Shown: one piece after another, positions 9,013-17,580 of the stretch
Layout: each line of letters begins with the position of its first letter
Numbering within the stretch: the first letter of the stretch is position 1
Source: an uncultured Caldilineaceae bacterium
Lineage (GTDB): Bacteria > Chloroflexota > Anaerolineae > Caldilineales > Caldilineaceae
Assembly (NCBI GenBank): GCA_951812725.1
Contig: OX638330.1
Location: 3,637,405-3,701,404, forward strand
Direction of reading: 5' to 3'
DNA: 64,000 nt
Notes under the pieces: generated by a model
What the model was told of the DNA's origin: nothing
The model's database searches: none
Seen by the model: the letters and a program-made list of their open reading frames with translations, nothing else
Made by a program: the position numbers and the translations under genes

Positions 9013-9870
9013 ATGAATGAAATCGAGCAGTACGAATTCGATCGAGTGGGATACATTACGATCCCCGGTCTGTTGACAGAGGATCAGGTTGGGAACCTGG
9101 CGGCGGCCATTGACGCGCTGGAGGAAGACGCGGCAGGGCGCGTGGCGCAATCGCCGCGCTGGACAAGCGCGATAGGCCAGTTTGAGTATCATCACAACGT
9201 CGAGAGAGGATACTATGCCAACGGCGCCAGGGAAACGGGGAATACGCTGATGATCGAGGACTTTTTCAATGCCGACCCCGTATTTGATGTGCTGCTGGAT
9301 CACGCGCCGACGATGTCCTACATTAACGTAATCGTTCAGGAGCGGCCGACGATCAACAATTCCGAAATCCGCATTCGCTATCCGGGGAACCAGACCGGCA
9401 CCCATATGGGGGGCCCGATTGGCATCAAGCACAGGTACGGTTATAACCAGGGAGGGTTCAACTGCATGATGGTGCGGATGGTTTATTTCGTGCATGACGT
9501 AGGGCCGGACGACGGGCCTTTCTGCGTTGTGCCGGCGACGCACAAGAGCAACATGAAGTCTCCCTATCAGGGCACTGATCCTGACAAGGAACCGGGCATG
9601 ATCGGACTGCCGGCAAAGGCTGGCGACTGCATTTTGTTTACGGAGAATCTGCGTCACGGCGGGCTGACCAATCGGTCCAACACGACCCGAAAGACGATCC
9701 ATGTGGGCTACGGCCCGTTTTGGATGAAGTCGCAGAACATCGCGACAATGGATGAAGATCAGTACATTTTGCCCGAGACGTATGCGCGATTCACGCCGGA
9801 GCAACGCCAGCTCTTCCGGGCATGGCCGACGACACTTGAACGGGAGTTTGGAGAAAACGGTAAAGGATAG
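9013..9870 (+). CDS. Phytanoyl-CoA dioxygenase (PhyH) family protein with His-x-Gly metal motif
   Basis: A 285-residue Fe(II)/2-oxoglutarate oxygenase-fold protein. The N terminus (YEFDRVGYITIPGLLTEDQV) and the central DVGPDDGPFCVVPATHKSN segment are typical of PhyH. The distal iron ligand is His215 in LRHGGLTNRS, and Arg226 should bind 2-oxoglutarate. The proximal motif, normally His-x-Asp, reads His131-Met-Gly133, so the carboxylate ligand is missing. HxG or HxA at this place is known from Fe/2OG halogenases such as WelO5 and SyrB2. It could be a halogenase, a divergent hydroxylase using another ligand, or inactive. An alpha/beta hydrolase gene follows after 7 bp. Confidence 0.82.
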   Translation: MNEIEQYEFDRVGYITIPGLLTEDQVGNLAAAIDALEEDAAGRVAQSPRWTSAIGQFEYHHNVERGYYANGARETGNTLMIEDFFNADPVFDVLLDHAPTMSYINVIVQERPTINNSEIRIRYPGNQTGTHMGGPIGIKHRYGYNQGGFNCMMVRMVYFVHDVGPDDGPFCVVPATHKSNMKSPYQGTDPDKEPGMIGLPAKAGDCILFTENLRHGGLTNRSNTTRKTIHVGYGPFWMKSQNIATMDEDQYILPETYARFTPEQRQLFRAWPTTLEREFGENGKG

Positions 9871-9877
9871 TTTCGCC

Positions 9878-10630
9878 ATGCTTGCCATATATAGAGAAGA
9901 GCTTGCTGGCATCCCTTCTTTGTTTTTGCGCGATACGCGGTTTGCGGAAGGGCCGGTCGTCATCCACTATCACGGCTGGACCGGGGACAAAGGCAGCATT
10001 GAGAACCCGGATCAATCGCTGGTGCAGTTGGCGTCGGCCGGGTTTTGCGTGGTGGCCCCGGACTGTTATGAACATGGTGAACGCAGGACCGACGCCTGGT
10101 TTCGCGCACAGTTCAATGGGTGGGCATTTGTCTGCGAGGCGATGGACCGGACGCGGGCGGAGGGGAAGGCGCTTCTTGAAGCGGTTATGGCGCTGCCATT
10201 CAGTTCAGCCAGGAATCCGCAGGTGTGCGGCTCTTCGATGGGCGGCCTGATCGCGCAGATGGTATTCGCCGAGAACAGTTCGTATGTTTCGATGGTTTCG
10301 ATTGTAGGCAGGTCGAGCTTTTTCCAGGCCGATGCATGGTGCCGGCAGGCGCAGCGAGGGACGTGGTGCGACGACTGGTGCGCGGAATACGGCACACAGT
10401 CCCATCCGGAACGCTTTACGGACCGGCCGGTCCTGTTTATTGACGGCGGCCTCGATACGGACTGCCCGGCGTCTACCAATGCGGAGACGGTGCGCCTGAT
10501 AAACAAGCAAGGCGGGCGAGCGGAACACTTCGTAGACTCGGAAGTCGGCCATGCGCGCTCGCCATCGATGCGGGCCCGACTCGTAGACTGGCTGATCAGC
10601 CATGGCAAGCCTCCGCTGGTGGACGATTGA
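9878..10630 (+). CDS. Alpha/beta hydrolase, dienelactone-hydrolase-like
   Basis: A 250-residue serine hydrolase. ATG 9878 is chosen because AAAGGA precedes it and it lies 7 bp after the oxygenase stop; longer in-frame starts run into the upstream gene. The oxyanion region is HYHGWTGDKGS, the nucleophile elbow is GSSMGG (Ser in the second position), the acid probably lies in DGGLDTDCP, and the catalytic His in VGHARS. No signal peptide. Tight coupling to the oxygenase suggests it acts on the same substrate or its product, for example an ester or lactone. The substrate is unknown. Confidence 0.85.
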   Translation: MLAIYREELAGIPSLFLRDTRFAEGPVVIHYHGWTGDKGSIENPDQSLVQLASAGFCVVAPDCYEHGERRTDAWFRAQFNGWAFVCEAMDRTRAEGKALLEAVMALPFSSARNPQVCGSSMGGLIAQMVFAENSSYVSMVSIVGRSSFFQADAWCRQAQRGTWCDDWCAEYGTQSHPERFTDRPVLFIDGGLDTDCPASTNAETVRLINKQGGRAEHFVDSEVGHARSPSMRARLVDWLISHGKPPLVDD

Positions 10631-10848
10631 ATGCAGAGGACTGGAGGGCAGCAGGGCTATTTCGCTTGTTGCAGCGAAAAGCGGTAACAGGCCGTTCTCC
10701 ATGGCGGTTAGCAGACCACGTCCGCTGGACGAACTCAAGCCTTCGTCTGTGACAGTATTCGGGCTCATACGTAGTTTATTTGGTTGACAGCCGCCAGCTT
10801 GGCGGAGCGGCACTGCTGGGATGGATGCGTATGGTCGGTGAGCGATGG

Positions 10849-10913
10849 TTTTGGAGGGGGGCGTTGCGGGGGCGCAGCCCCTGCACAAGGGAGGGCCGAA
10901 GGCCCGACCGCCC
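10849..10913 (-). repeat. Dispersed double-hairpin repeat, copy 1
   Basis: A 65-bp GC-rich unit, here in reverse orientation. It holds two neighbouring hairpins: GGGCC-TTC-GGCCC and a GGGGC-TGC-GCCCC type stem. It differs from copies 2 and 4 by a single base. About 20 bp of flank on the CCAAAACC side is also shared. The surrounding gap 10631-11047 (417 bp) between the hydrolase and the second oxygenase holds nothing else recognisable. Confidence 0.9.
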
Positions 10914-11047
10914 AAAAGAAAACAGGGAGCAATGAAAAGCGAAGGGAGAGATCACTCTCCTGTAGGCATTACTCTGGGGTGCGAGCAGGAACTGGCTGAA
11001 TAGTGAAAATTCAAGGAAAAAGAAGGTAGTAAACAGGAGCATGGCAC

Positions 11048-11809
11048 ATGGATAATGGTGCGGATGTGCGACACGATGTCAAAAGAACCATCGCCGAGAT
11101 GGATGAGCGCGGCTACTGTGTCATCCCTGCTGTGATCACTCCGGAAAAGGCGGATGAAGCCCGAACCGTGCTGGAAGGCCTGCTGGCCGAGGAGGCGACG
11201 GAGGGTACGTGGCGGGCGAAGACGCAAAGGGTGGCGCGCATCGCTGTGAAAGATCCGATCTTTGTGGAACTGATGACCCATCCACTAATCCTTTCGATCT
11301 GGAGAGAGTATCTTGACGAGGATGTGATTTGCTCCACTTGGACGGCGAACACCTCTTATCCTGGATACGACCGGATTGGATGGCACCCGGATTTCCCATT
11401 CCAGCGGGTGAACCAGCCCTGGCCAACGGACAATGTAAGCGGGCAGACGATGTGGCTGCTGGATGACTTGACGGTCGAGAATGGGGGCACTGGCATTGTG
11501 CCCTACAGCCATCTGAAGGGCCACCGACCGGCGCCAGAAATCGCTCACGAGTGGATCGAGGGGGCGGAGATCCTGACCGGGCAGCGCGGCAGTGTGATGG
11601 TGATGAACGGACGGACGTGGCACTCGGCCCGGCCCAATGTAACTGACAAGGCGCGTTCCGTTCTGTTGGGGATGTATACGCGTCCATTTTACGTGACCCA
11701 GGAGGACATGCGATCGCAGTTGGCCGACCTGGACAGCCCTTCTGAGTTGGTGCAGCAGATAATGGGCGCGAACCAGCACCAACCGGGCCTTGTGAGCAAC
11801 AATTATTAG
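11048..11809 (+). CDS. Phytanoyl-CoA dioxygenase (PhyH) family oxygenase
   Basis: A 253-residue Fe(II)/2-oxoglutarate dioxygenase with all canonical ligands: His113 and Asp115 in GWHPDFPF, distal His192 in RTWHSARPN, and Arg203 for 2-oxoglutarate. The WLLDDLTVENGGTGIVPYSH segment is typical of the family. The reaction would be hydroxylation of an organic substrate with release of CO2 and succinate; the substrate is not predictable. ATG 11048 lies 8 nt after AGGAG. It follows the HxG paralogue-like gene and hydrolase and precedes a lactonase-like gene, consistent with a small catabolic set. Confidence 0.88.
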   Translation: MDNGADVRHDVKRTIAEMDERGYCVIPAVITPEKADEARTVLEGLLAEEATEGTWRAKTQRVARIAVKDPIFVELMTHPLILSIWREYLDEDVICSTWTANTSYPGYDRIGWHPDFPFQRVNQPWPTDNVSGQTMWLLDDLTVENGGTGIVPYSHLKGHRPAPEIAHEWIEGAEILTGQRGSVMVMNGRTWHSARPNVTDKARSVLLGMYTRPFYVTQEDMRSQLADLDSPSELVQQIMGANQHQPGLVSNNY

Positions 11810-11937
11810 GCCGCGCGTACAGAAAACAGTACGTACCCTGACAGGGCAGGGCGCGATTCGGTTGCCGTCGATGTTCCCGGCCCACCCCCAGGGGCAGCCG
11901 CATAGAGTGATAAACACTTTAGGGGAGGAGGAAGGTA

Positions 11938-12801
11938 ATGCCTTTGATCAACCTGAAACATGCAGAAATGTTTGTCGAGGGCCTGGACCATCCCGAGGGG
12001 GTGGCGCTGGGGCCTGATGGCAACCTATATGCCGGGGGCGAAGCGGGGCAGGTCTACCGGATTGACTATGAAAAGCGGCATTTGGAGGAATACGCGGATA
12101 CGGGCGGCCTCAACCTGGGTATGGCCCTGGACGCCGCCGCCAATGTGTATATCTGTACGGCCGACCGCGGGGCCGTCTACAAGGTGACACCGGCTGGTGA
12201 GGTGAGTGAATACAGTAGCGGCAGCGAGGGGAGGGCGATGAGCACGCCCAATTATCCGGCGTTCGATGCGCAGGGAAATCTCTATGTGACCGATTCCGGA
12301 TCATGGTATGGTAACGACGGCTGCATCTTCTGCGTTTCGGCGGATGGAACAACGGCCTTGATCGATACCGACAACAGCAGTTTCCCCAACGGTTGCGCGG
12401 TCAGCCCCGACGGCCAATTCCTATATGTCGCGATGTCCCTCAGCCCCCCTCAGATTGTGCGCTTTCCGATTGAAGGAGGCCGCAGAGTCGGACCGACCGA
12501 GACGGTTGTCAAACTGCCCCACATTGTGCCGGACGGACTGGCCTTCTGCGCGGACGGCAGTTTTCTGATTTCCTGCTACCGGCCTGACACAATTTTGCGG
12601 GTTCTGCCCGATGGCGATCTCACGGTCCTGATGGACGACTATGAAGGAACGATCCTGGGAGCGCCGACCAATGTCTGTTTTGGGGGCCCGGATCTGTCGG
12701 TGCTGTTTTGGGCCAACCTGGGGCGCTGGCATCTTGGACAGAATGCCCATACTGGGCTGCGAGGGGCGGCACTATTTTATCCTGACATCAGTTCATCATA
12801 G
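11938..12801 (+). CDS. SMP-30/gluconolactonase/LRE-like beta-propeller protein
   Basis: A 287-residue six-bladed propeller. Repeated blade motifs are visible: LDHPEGVALGPDGNLYAGG, FDAQGNLYVTDSG, SFPNGCAVSPDG and VPDGLAFCADGS. In SMP-30 lactonases a Glu, Asn and Asp at such positions bind a divalent metal, and the enzymes open sugar or other lactones. No signal peptide, so it is probably cytoplasmic. The ribosome site GGGGAGGAGGAAGG is very strong. It ends the oxygenase-hydrolase set and may open a lactone made upstream. Exact substrate unknown. Confidence 0.8.
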   Translation: MPLINLKHAEMFVEGLDHPEGVALGPDGNLYAGGEAGQVYRIDYEKRHLEEYADTGGLNLGMALDAAANVYICTADRGAVYKVTPAGEVSEYSSGSEGRAMSTPNYPAFDAQGNLYVTDSGSWYGNDGCIFCVSADGTTALIDTDNSSFPNGCAVSPDGQFLYVAMSLSPPQIVRFPIEGGRRVGPTETVVKLPHIVPDGLAFCADGSFLISCYRPDTILRVLPDGDLTVLMDDYEGTILGAPTNVCFGGPDLSVLFWANLGRWHLGQNAHTGLRGAALFYPDISSS

Positions 12802-12848
12802 GAGTAGAGGCAGAGGGGCGTTGGACCAGGGGACTGTCAGTACCTTCA

Positions 12849-12877
12849 TTGGCAGCCCCTGTTCAGTGGGCTATAAT
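12849..12877 (+). promoter_or_regulatory. Predicted sigma-70-type promoter of the kinase gene
   Basis: TTGGCA at 12849-12854 and a perfect TATAAT at 12872-12877 are 17 bp apart. The kinase start at 12966 lies about 80 nt beyond the expected transcription start. This separates the kinase from the lactonase operon. Confidence 0.7.
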
Positions 12878-12965
12878 GGCAGATAGTGAAGTGTGGATAA
12901 CAGAGTCGCAAGCCGTAATCCACTAACCACTTAATGCGCCCCTCCCTGCCATCAAAGAAGCTGTC

Positions 12966-13877
12966 ATGACCTACGGCGCGAGCGCTGGAACGAATCTACT
13001 CCCCGTATCCTCACAACTGGGGCGGTACCGGATACTTGAACCATTAGGGCAAGGTGCGACGGCCGTTGTTTACCGCGCGCAGGACCTGACCGGCCGCCAG
13101 GTAGCTCTGAAGGCCCTCAACAGCGTGGCGGCAAGCCAACCCCATATGCGCTCATGCTTTGAGATGGAGTACCGTACGTTAGCGCGGTTGCGCCATCCGG
13201 GAGTCCTGCGAGTGTACGATGCCGGCGAGGCCAATGGCCGCCTTTTCATAGCGATGGAGCTGGTCGAAGGCGGAACATTGGAACAGTTTTTACAACGGGC
13301 CAAGTCGATCGGTGAAGTTGCGGCCATCGATATTGCCCGCCAGATCGCAGAGGCGCTAGATTACATCCACGAACTCGGTTATGTCCACCGGGATGTAAAG
13401 ATATCCAATATTTTGCTGGGATCGATGGGACGGGCGGTCCTCTTTGACTTCGGTACTGTCTACGCCCACGACAGTCCGGTAAACAATGCACCTGGCATTT
13501 ATGGTACGCCGGCCTTTCTGGCGCCGGAGCAAATCCGCGCCGATTCGGAGCCGGACAGACGCTCGGACTTGTACAGTTTGGGAATCGTTCTTTATCTGAT
13601 GGTTTCGGGGCGCCGACCTTTTTACGGTTCACGGGAAGAGGTGCTAGATGCGCACTTGACGCAGGAACCGCCGCCGCCTTCGGCGTGGGGTTGGGTATCG
13701 CCTGAACTGGAGCGGATCATACTCAGGGCGTTGGCGAAGAAGCCGGAGGAGCGCTTTGAGAGCGGCGGCGACTTTGCGCTGTCGTTGCGAGAGGTAGAGG
13801 TGGAAACGGAGGAACCGAAGCCGCGGCTTGCTACGCGTTTGCGGGCGTGGCTGCAGGATACGGTAAAACCAGAGTAA
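12966..13877 (+). CDS. Hanks-type serine/threonine protein kinase, soluble
   Basis: A 303-residue eukaryotic-type kinase. The glycine loop is GQGATAVVY (about 28-36), the ATP-binding lysine is Lys49 in VALKAL, the catalytic loop is VHRDVKISN, the metal site is DFG, and the activation-segment end is LAPEQ. The RRSDLYSLG helix F motif is present. There is no transmembrane segment or extracellular sensor domain, so it is a short cytosolic kinase; its input and target are unknown. It has its own promoter and is convergent with sdhB, whose stop is 41 bp away. Confidence 0.92.
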   Translation: MTYGASAGTNLLPVSSQLGRYRILEPLGQGATAVVYRAQDLTGRQVALKALNSVAASQPHMRSCFEMEYRTLARLRHPGVLRVYDAGEANGRLFIAMELVEGGTLEQFLQRAKSIGEVAAIDIARQIAEALDYIHELGYVHRDVKISNILLGSMGRAVLFDFGTVYAHDSPVNNAPGIYGTPAFLAPEQIRADSEPDRRSDLYSLGIVLYLMVSGRRPFYGSREEVLDAHLTQEPPPPSAWGWVSPELERIILRALAKKPEERFESGGDFALSLREVEVETEEPKPRLATRLRAWLQDTVKPE

Positions 13878-13918
13878 GCGCAGGCGAGGCTGGCGGCAGT
13901 GCTTTTGCAGGGGCTCCG

Positions 13919-14620
13919 TCAGTCATCGAGGCCGTTGATCAGAGCGAGTTTCACTTCACCGATTGCCCGTGTAACGTCGATTTCGCGCGGGCAAGCCTGG
14001 ACACAGTTGAATACGGTACGGCAGCGCCAGACGCCGTCAACGTCGTTGAGAACACGCAGCCGCAGATCTGCGGCGGTGTCGCGGTCATCGAATATGAAGC
14101 GGTGGGCCTGGACGATAGCTGCCGGGCCGATATAGTCCTCGTTGGCCCAGAAGCTGGGGCAGGAGGTCGTACAGGCAGCGCACAGAATGCACTTGGTGGT
14201 ATCGTCGTAGCGTTCGCGGGCTTCCTGGCTCTGGTAGCGTTCGCCTGAAGCAGGGAGCTGGTCGTTAATCAGATAGGGCAGTACGGCCCTATACTTGGCG
14301 AAAAAGGGCTCCATATCCACCACCAGATCCTTGATCAACGGCATCGTGCGCAGCGGTTCGATCTGGCAGACTTCGCCGACGTCCTGCATGAGAACTTTGC
14401 ATGCCAGAGCGTTGCGGCCGTTGATCACCATGGCGTCGCTGCCGCAGATGCCATGGGCGCATGAGCGCCGCAAAGTGAGGGTACCGTCCTGGTACCATTT
14501 TACCTGGTGCAGGGCGTCCAGTACGCGGTCACTTCCTTCCACATCAACCCAATATTCTCCCCACCAAGGCTTGGAATCGGTCTCCGGATTGAATCTGCGA
14601 ATTCGCATTTGGATGCGCAT
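13919..14620 (-). CDS. sdhB: Succinate dehydrogenase iron-sulfur subunit
   Basis: A 233-residue subunit of complex II that carries electrons from the flavoprotein to the membrane quinone site. The 2Fe-2S site reads CAHGICGSD and a later Cys in NALAC, with Asp in the third position as in the E. coli enzyme. The 4Fe-4S site is CILCAACTTSCP and the 3Fe-4S site uses CRTVFNC and QACP. It starts one base after the sdhA stop, the last gene of a four-gene operon. Confidence 0.95.
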   Translation of the reverse strand: MRIQMRIRRFNPETDSKPWWGEYWVDVEGSDRVLDALHQVKWYQDGTLTLRRSCAHGICGSDAMVINGRNALACKVLMQDVGEVCQIEPLRTMPLIKDLVVDMEPFFAKYRAVLPYLINDQLPASGERYQSQEARERYDDTTKCILCAACTTSCPSFWANEDYIGPAAIVQAHRFIFDDRDTAADLRLRVLNDVDGVWRCRTVFNCVQACPREIDVTRAIGEVKLALINGLDD

Positions 14621-14621
14621 A

Positions 14622-16355
14622 TTAGTAGGTTCGCTCCTTGGGATGGTGGATGGTGATGCTCACGGGCGCGTATTCCAAGCTGACCTTCCCATCCACTTTG
14701 GTGGCATAGGTATGTGTTAACCAGTTCTCATCGTCACGGTCTTTATGATCTTCGCGGCTGTGCGCCCCGCGGCTTTCCTGGCGGGCCAATGCGCTGGCGG
14801 CGGTGACCTCGGCAAGGTCGAGCAGGTTTTGCAGCTCGATGGCTTCGAGGATGTCGGTATTGAAGCGCTTGCCCTTGTCCATGACGGTGATATCCTGGGC
14901 GCATTCCTGCAGCTCCCGCACGCGCGTCAGGGCAGACTGTATGCCCTCTTCGGTGCGGAAGACGCCGACGTTGTCCATCATCAGCGCCTGCATCTCGGCG
15001 CGCAGATCAGCGACATTGTATTGGCCATCATGTTCCATCATTTTCTGTAGCATCGCCTGGGTAGGCTCCCACGTCTCAGCCGGCAGTTCGGCCCAATCGT
15101 TTAGCTGGGCATAAGCGGCGGCGGCTTTGCCGGCGCGCTTGCCAAAGACGACCAGGTCGACAAGGCTGTTGGTGCCAAGACGATTGGCGCCGTGTACGCT
15201 GACGCAGGCCACTTCGCCGGCGGCGTAGAATCCGGGCACGACTTCACCCTGGGCATTGCGTTGCACCTCGCCGTCGACGTTGGTGGGGATGCCGCCCATA
15301 GCATAGTGGGCAGTAGGCTGTACGGGCATCGGCTCGACCGCAGGGTCGATGCCGAGATAAGTCTTGCAAAATTCGGCGCTGTCGGCCAATTTGGTTTCTA
15401 CGACCTGGCGTCCGAGGTGGGTGGCGTCGAGATGGACGTAGCGGCCGCCGTCGATGCCCTTGTTGTCGCGGACCTCGAGGTAGATAGCACGGCTGACTAC
15501 GTCGCGGCTGGCAAGGTCTTTCAGGTTGGGTGCGTAGCGCTCCATGAAGCGCTCGCCGTCACGGTTACGCAGAATTCCGCCCTCGCCGCGCACTCCTTCG
15601 GTGATAAGAATACCCATCTTGTAGATACCGGTGGGGTGAAACTGGAAGAACTCCATATCCTCGAGGGGGATGCCTTTGTGAAGGGCGATGGCGGGGCCGT
15701 CGCCGGTGAGGCTGTGGGCGTTGCTGGTAATCTCCCACATTCGGCCAAAACCGCCGGTTGCGAAGATGAGCGCTTTGCCGTGGAAGACGTGCAGGTCGCC
15801 GCTGTCGATCTCGTAGGCAACGACGCCGGTGGCCTGTCCGTCGTCGGAAAGCAGCAGGTCCAGGACGTGAAACTCATCGAAGAAACGCACGTTATGGGCG
15901 ATGCACTGCTGGTAGAGCGTCTGCAGGATCATGTGGCCGGTGCGGTCGGCGGCGTGACAGGCGCGGCGGACAGGCTTCTCACCGAAGTTACTGGTGTGGC
16001 CGCCAAACGGACGCTGTGCGATTTTGCCCTCGGGCGTGCGATCGAAGGGGAGGCCCATGTGTTCCAATTCGTAGATAACTTCGACCGCTTCCTGGCACAT
16101 GATGTCGACCGCATCCTGGTCAGCAAGGTAGTCGCTGCCCTTAATGGTATCAAAGGTGTGCCATTCGGCCCGGTCCTCTTCGAGGTTACCCAGGGCTGCG
16201 CCGATCCCGCCTTGGGCGGTGCCGGTATGGCTGCGGGTCGGATAGAGTTTGGTCAGGACAGCGGTATCGCTGCCCTGACTGGCATATAAGGCGGCCATGA
16301 GGCCGGCGCCGCCAGCACCGACAACGATTGTTTCAAATTTATGCGTATGGATCAT
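14622..16355 (-). CDS. sdhA: Succinate dehydrogenase flavoprotein subunit
   Basis: A 577-residue flavoprotein that oxidises succinate to fumarate. The N terminus binds FAD (TIVVGAGGAGLMAAL); RSHTGTAQGGIGAALGN includes the His that covalently carries FAD in this family. Other family motifs are FQFHPTGIY, EGVRGEGG and HGANRLGTNSLVD. The C-terminal RGAHSREDH region is also typical. Length and gene order (sdhC, sdhD, sdhA, sdhB) match a complete type with two membrane subunits. The operon lies next to icd, linking two TCA-cycle steps. Confidence 0.96.
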   Translation of the reverse strand: MIHTHKFETIVVGAGGAGLMAALYASQGSDTAVLTKLYPTRSHTGTAQGGIGAALGNLEEDRAEWHTFDTIKGSDYLADQDAVDIMCQEAVEVIYELEHMGLPFDRTPEGKIAQRPFGGHTSNFGEKPVRRACHAADRTGHMILQTLYQQCIAHNVRFFDEFHVLDLLLSDDGQATGVVAYEIDSGDLHVFHGKALIFATGGFGRMWEITSNAHSLTGDGPAIALHKGIPLEDMEFFQFHPTGIYKMGILITEGVRGEGGILRNRDGERFMERYAPNLKDLASRDVVSRAIYLEVRDNKGIDGGRYVHLDATHLGRQVVETKLADSAEFCKTYLGIDPAVEPMPVQPTAHYAMGGIPTNVDGEVQRNAQGEVVPGFYAAGEVACVSVHGANRLGTNSLVDLVVFGKRAGKAAAAYAQLNDWAELPAETWEPTQAMLQKMMEHDGQYNVADLRAEMQALMMDNVGVFRTEEGIQSALTRVRELQECAQDITVMDKGKRFNTDILEAIELQNLLDLAEVTAASALARQESRGAHSREDHKDRDDENWLTHTYATKVDGKVSLEYAPVSITIHHPKERTY

Positions 16356-16393
16356 CTTGCCCTCATATATCGAAGCGGAAGCAGTTCCGGCGG

Positions 16394-16822
16394 CTACCCG
16401 ATTCCGAGCAGTCGTCCCAGACCGCCAGCACCCAGAATAATTGCCAAACTACCGGCCAGAATCAGCAAAGCGCCGACGCCATAAACCAGACCGGTGAGCA
16501 TAAGATTGAGAATCTTGTTATGTACGTAATCGTTGATTGAAAAGCGAGCGCCGTTCATGCCGTGAGCCATGCCGATGAACAGAAGCGAAGCGTCGAACAG
16601 GCGCCAGAAGACACCGGCGGGGCCTGACCAGCGCTCGGCAATGTTGTCGAAGGTGATGTTTTCGACGCGCACAAACATGTGCATATAGAGCAGGTGGAAC
16701 ACCACGGTGACGAACATTACCAGCCCGCTGAGGCGCATGAACAACCAGATTTTGTGTTCGTGATTGGTTCCACCGTAGCGGAGTTTTCCCTTTATTGGTC
16801 GACTAGATGATGAAAAAGCCAT
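16394..16822 (-). CDS. sdhD: Succinate dehydrogenase membrane anchor subunit
   Basis: A membrane protein of about 142 residues with three hydrophobic helices. The start is taken at ATG 16822 because TGAGGAA, which overlaps the sdhC stop codon, lies 10 nt before it; an earlier ATG at 16846 would overlap sdhC. Histidines in HLLYMHMF and in IGMAHGMNGARF are candidates for heme b ligation. With SdhC it binds quinone and anchors the SdhAB dimer. Confidence 0.85.
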   Translation of the reverse strand: MAFSSSSRPIKGKLRYGGTNHEHKIWLFMRLSGLVMFVTVVFHLLYMHMFVRVENITFDNIAERWSGPAGVFWRLFDASLLFIGMAHGMNGARFSINDYVHNKILNLMLTGLVYGVGALLILAGSLAIILGAGGLGRLLGIG

Positions 16823-16832
16823 GTTGTGTTCC

Positions 16833-17219
16833 TCAGAAGACGCCATTCAGAGTGATTATGGCTGCGGGTACCAGTACGAGAACAACAAGTGCCAGTTCGA
16901 TGCGCACGATCGTCCGCTGATATTTGCCCAGCACCGGGAAGAAGTCGATGATGATGATCCTCATGCCGTTGGCCGCGTGATAAAGGACGCCGAATAGGAG
17001 GAAGACCTCCATGACTTTGGCCGGCGGTGAGGTGTACAGGACCTTGTGGACCCATTCGTACGGCTCCGGCCCGATGGCGGCAATGAAGATGCTGACGATG
17101 TGCATATAGAGGAAGAGCACGATGCCAAGACCGCTGGCCCGGTGCAAAATCCAGGCCCATTGGCCTTCTGCTCCCCTGTAGGATATGCCTCTGTAGATCG
17201 ATGCTACGAGGGCAGCCAT
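16833..17219 (-). CDS. sdhC: Succinate dehydrogenase cytochrome b subunit
   Basis: A 128-residue, three-helix membrane subunit and first gene of the sdh operon. The N terminus contains the conserved HRASGLGIVLFLYMH stretch (compare H-R-x-S-G in SdhC), and the third helix region GVLYHAANGMRIIIIDF carries a second His candidate for heme binding. Ser and Arg of the HRASG motif usually line the quinone site. A near-consensus promoter lies 90 bp upstream. Its stop codon is part of the sdhD ribosome site, which points to translational coupling. Confidence 0.9.
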   Translation of the reverse strand: MAALVASIYRGISYRGAEGQWAWILHRASGLGIVLFLYMHIVSIFIAAIGPEPYEWVHKVLYTSPPAKVMEVFLLFGVLYHAANGMRIIIIDFFPVLGKYQRTIVRIELALVVLVLVPAAIITLNGVF

Positions 17220-17309
17220 AGGCTGGGATCTCCTTTTCGCGACTTGCGAATCTGAGATGGGAGATAGATGCAGGACGCCTTGATCAAGTGAAATTAAGAA
17301 CTAACAAGA

Positions 17310-17338
17310 ATCATAATCATCCCCGGTGATCCTGTCAA
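17310..17338 (-). promoter_or_regulatory. Predicted promoter of the sdhCDAB operon
   Basis: Read on the minus strand: TTGACA (17338-17333), a 17-bp spacer, then TATGAT (17315-17310). This is one base from a perfect sigma-70 consensus. The leader before sdhC would be about 85 nt. The rest of the 361-bp gap (17220-17580) holds no gene that could be supported. Confidence 0.8.
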
Positions 17339-17580
17339 TTCAGACCGGTGAATGAAAACGATCTGCAGGATGAAACTGCCTTAATGCCAGTATGTTCCGG
17401 GGTGTATCAGGAAAGGCGAAGCGACCGGGTCGAGGCAAGCGGCGGTTATATTCTAGGGGAGCTTGGACAAACACGCGGACACGCTATCAGCACTCTCTGT
17501 TTCGAACAGTCGCAGGGCGGCCCGAGACCCATTGGCCAGGTACGCGCAGCGATTCGTTTTCGCCCAGATGCGCTCCTCTA

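Noticed and set aside
10205..10915. Long minus-strand frame across the hydrolase gene and repeat copy 1
   Set aside because: It is antisense to a well-supported hydrolase, and its start is translated repeat DNA, seen again at other copies.
15192..16289. 365-codon plus-strand frame
   Set aside because: Antisense to sdhA, which has all catalytic motifs; a GC-bias shadow.
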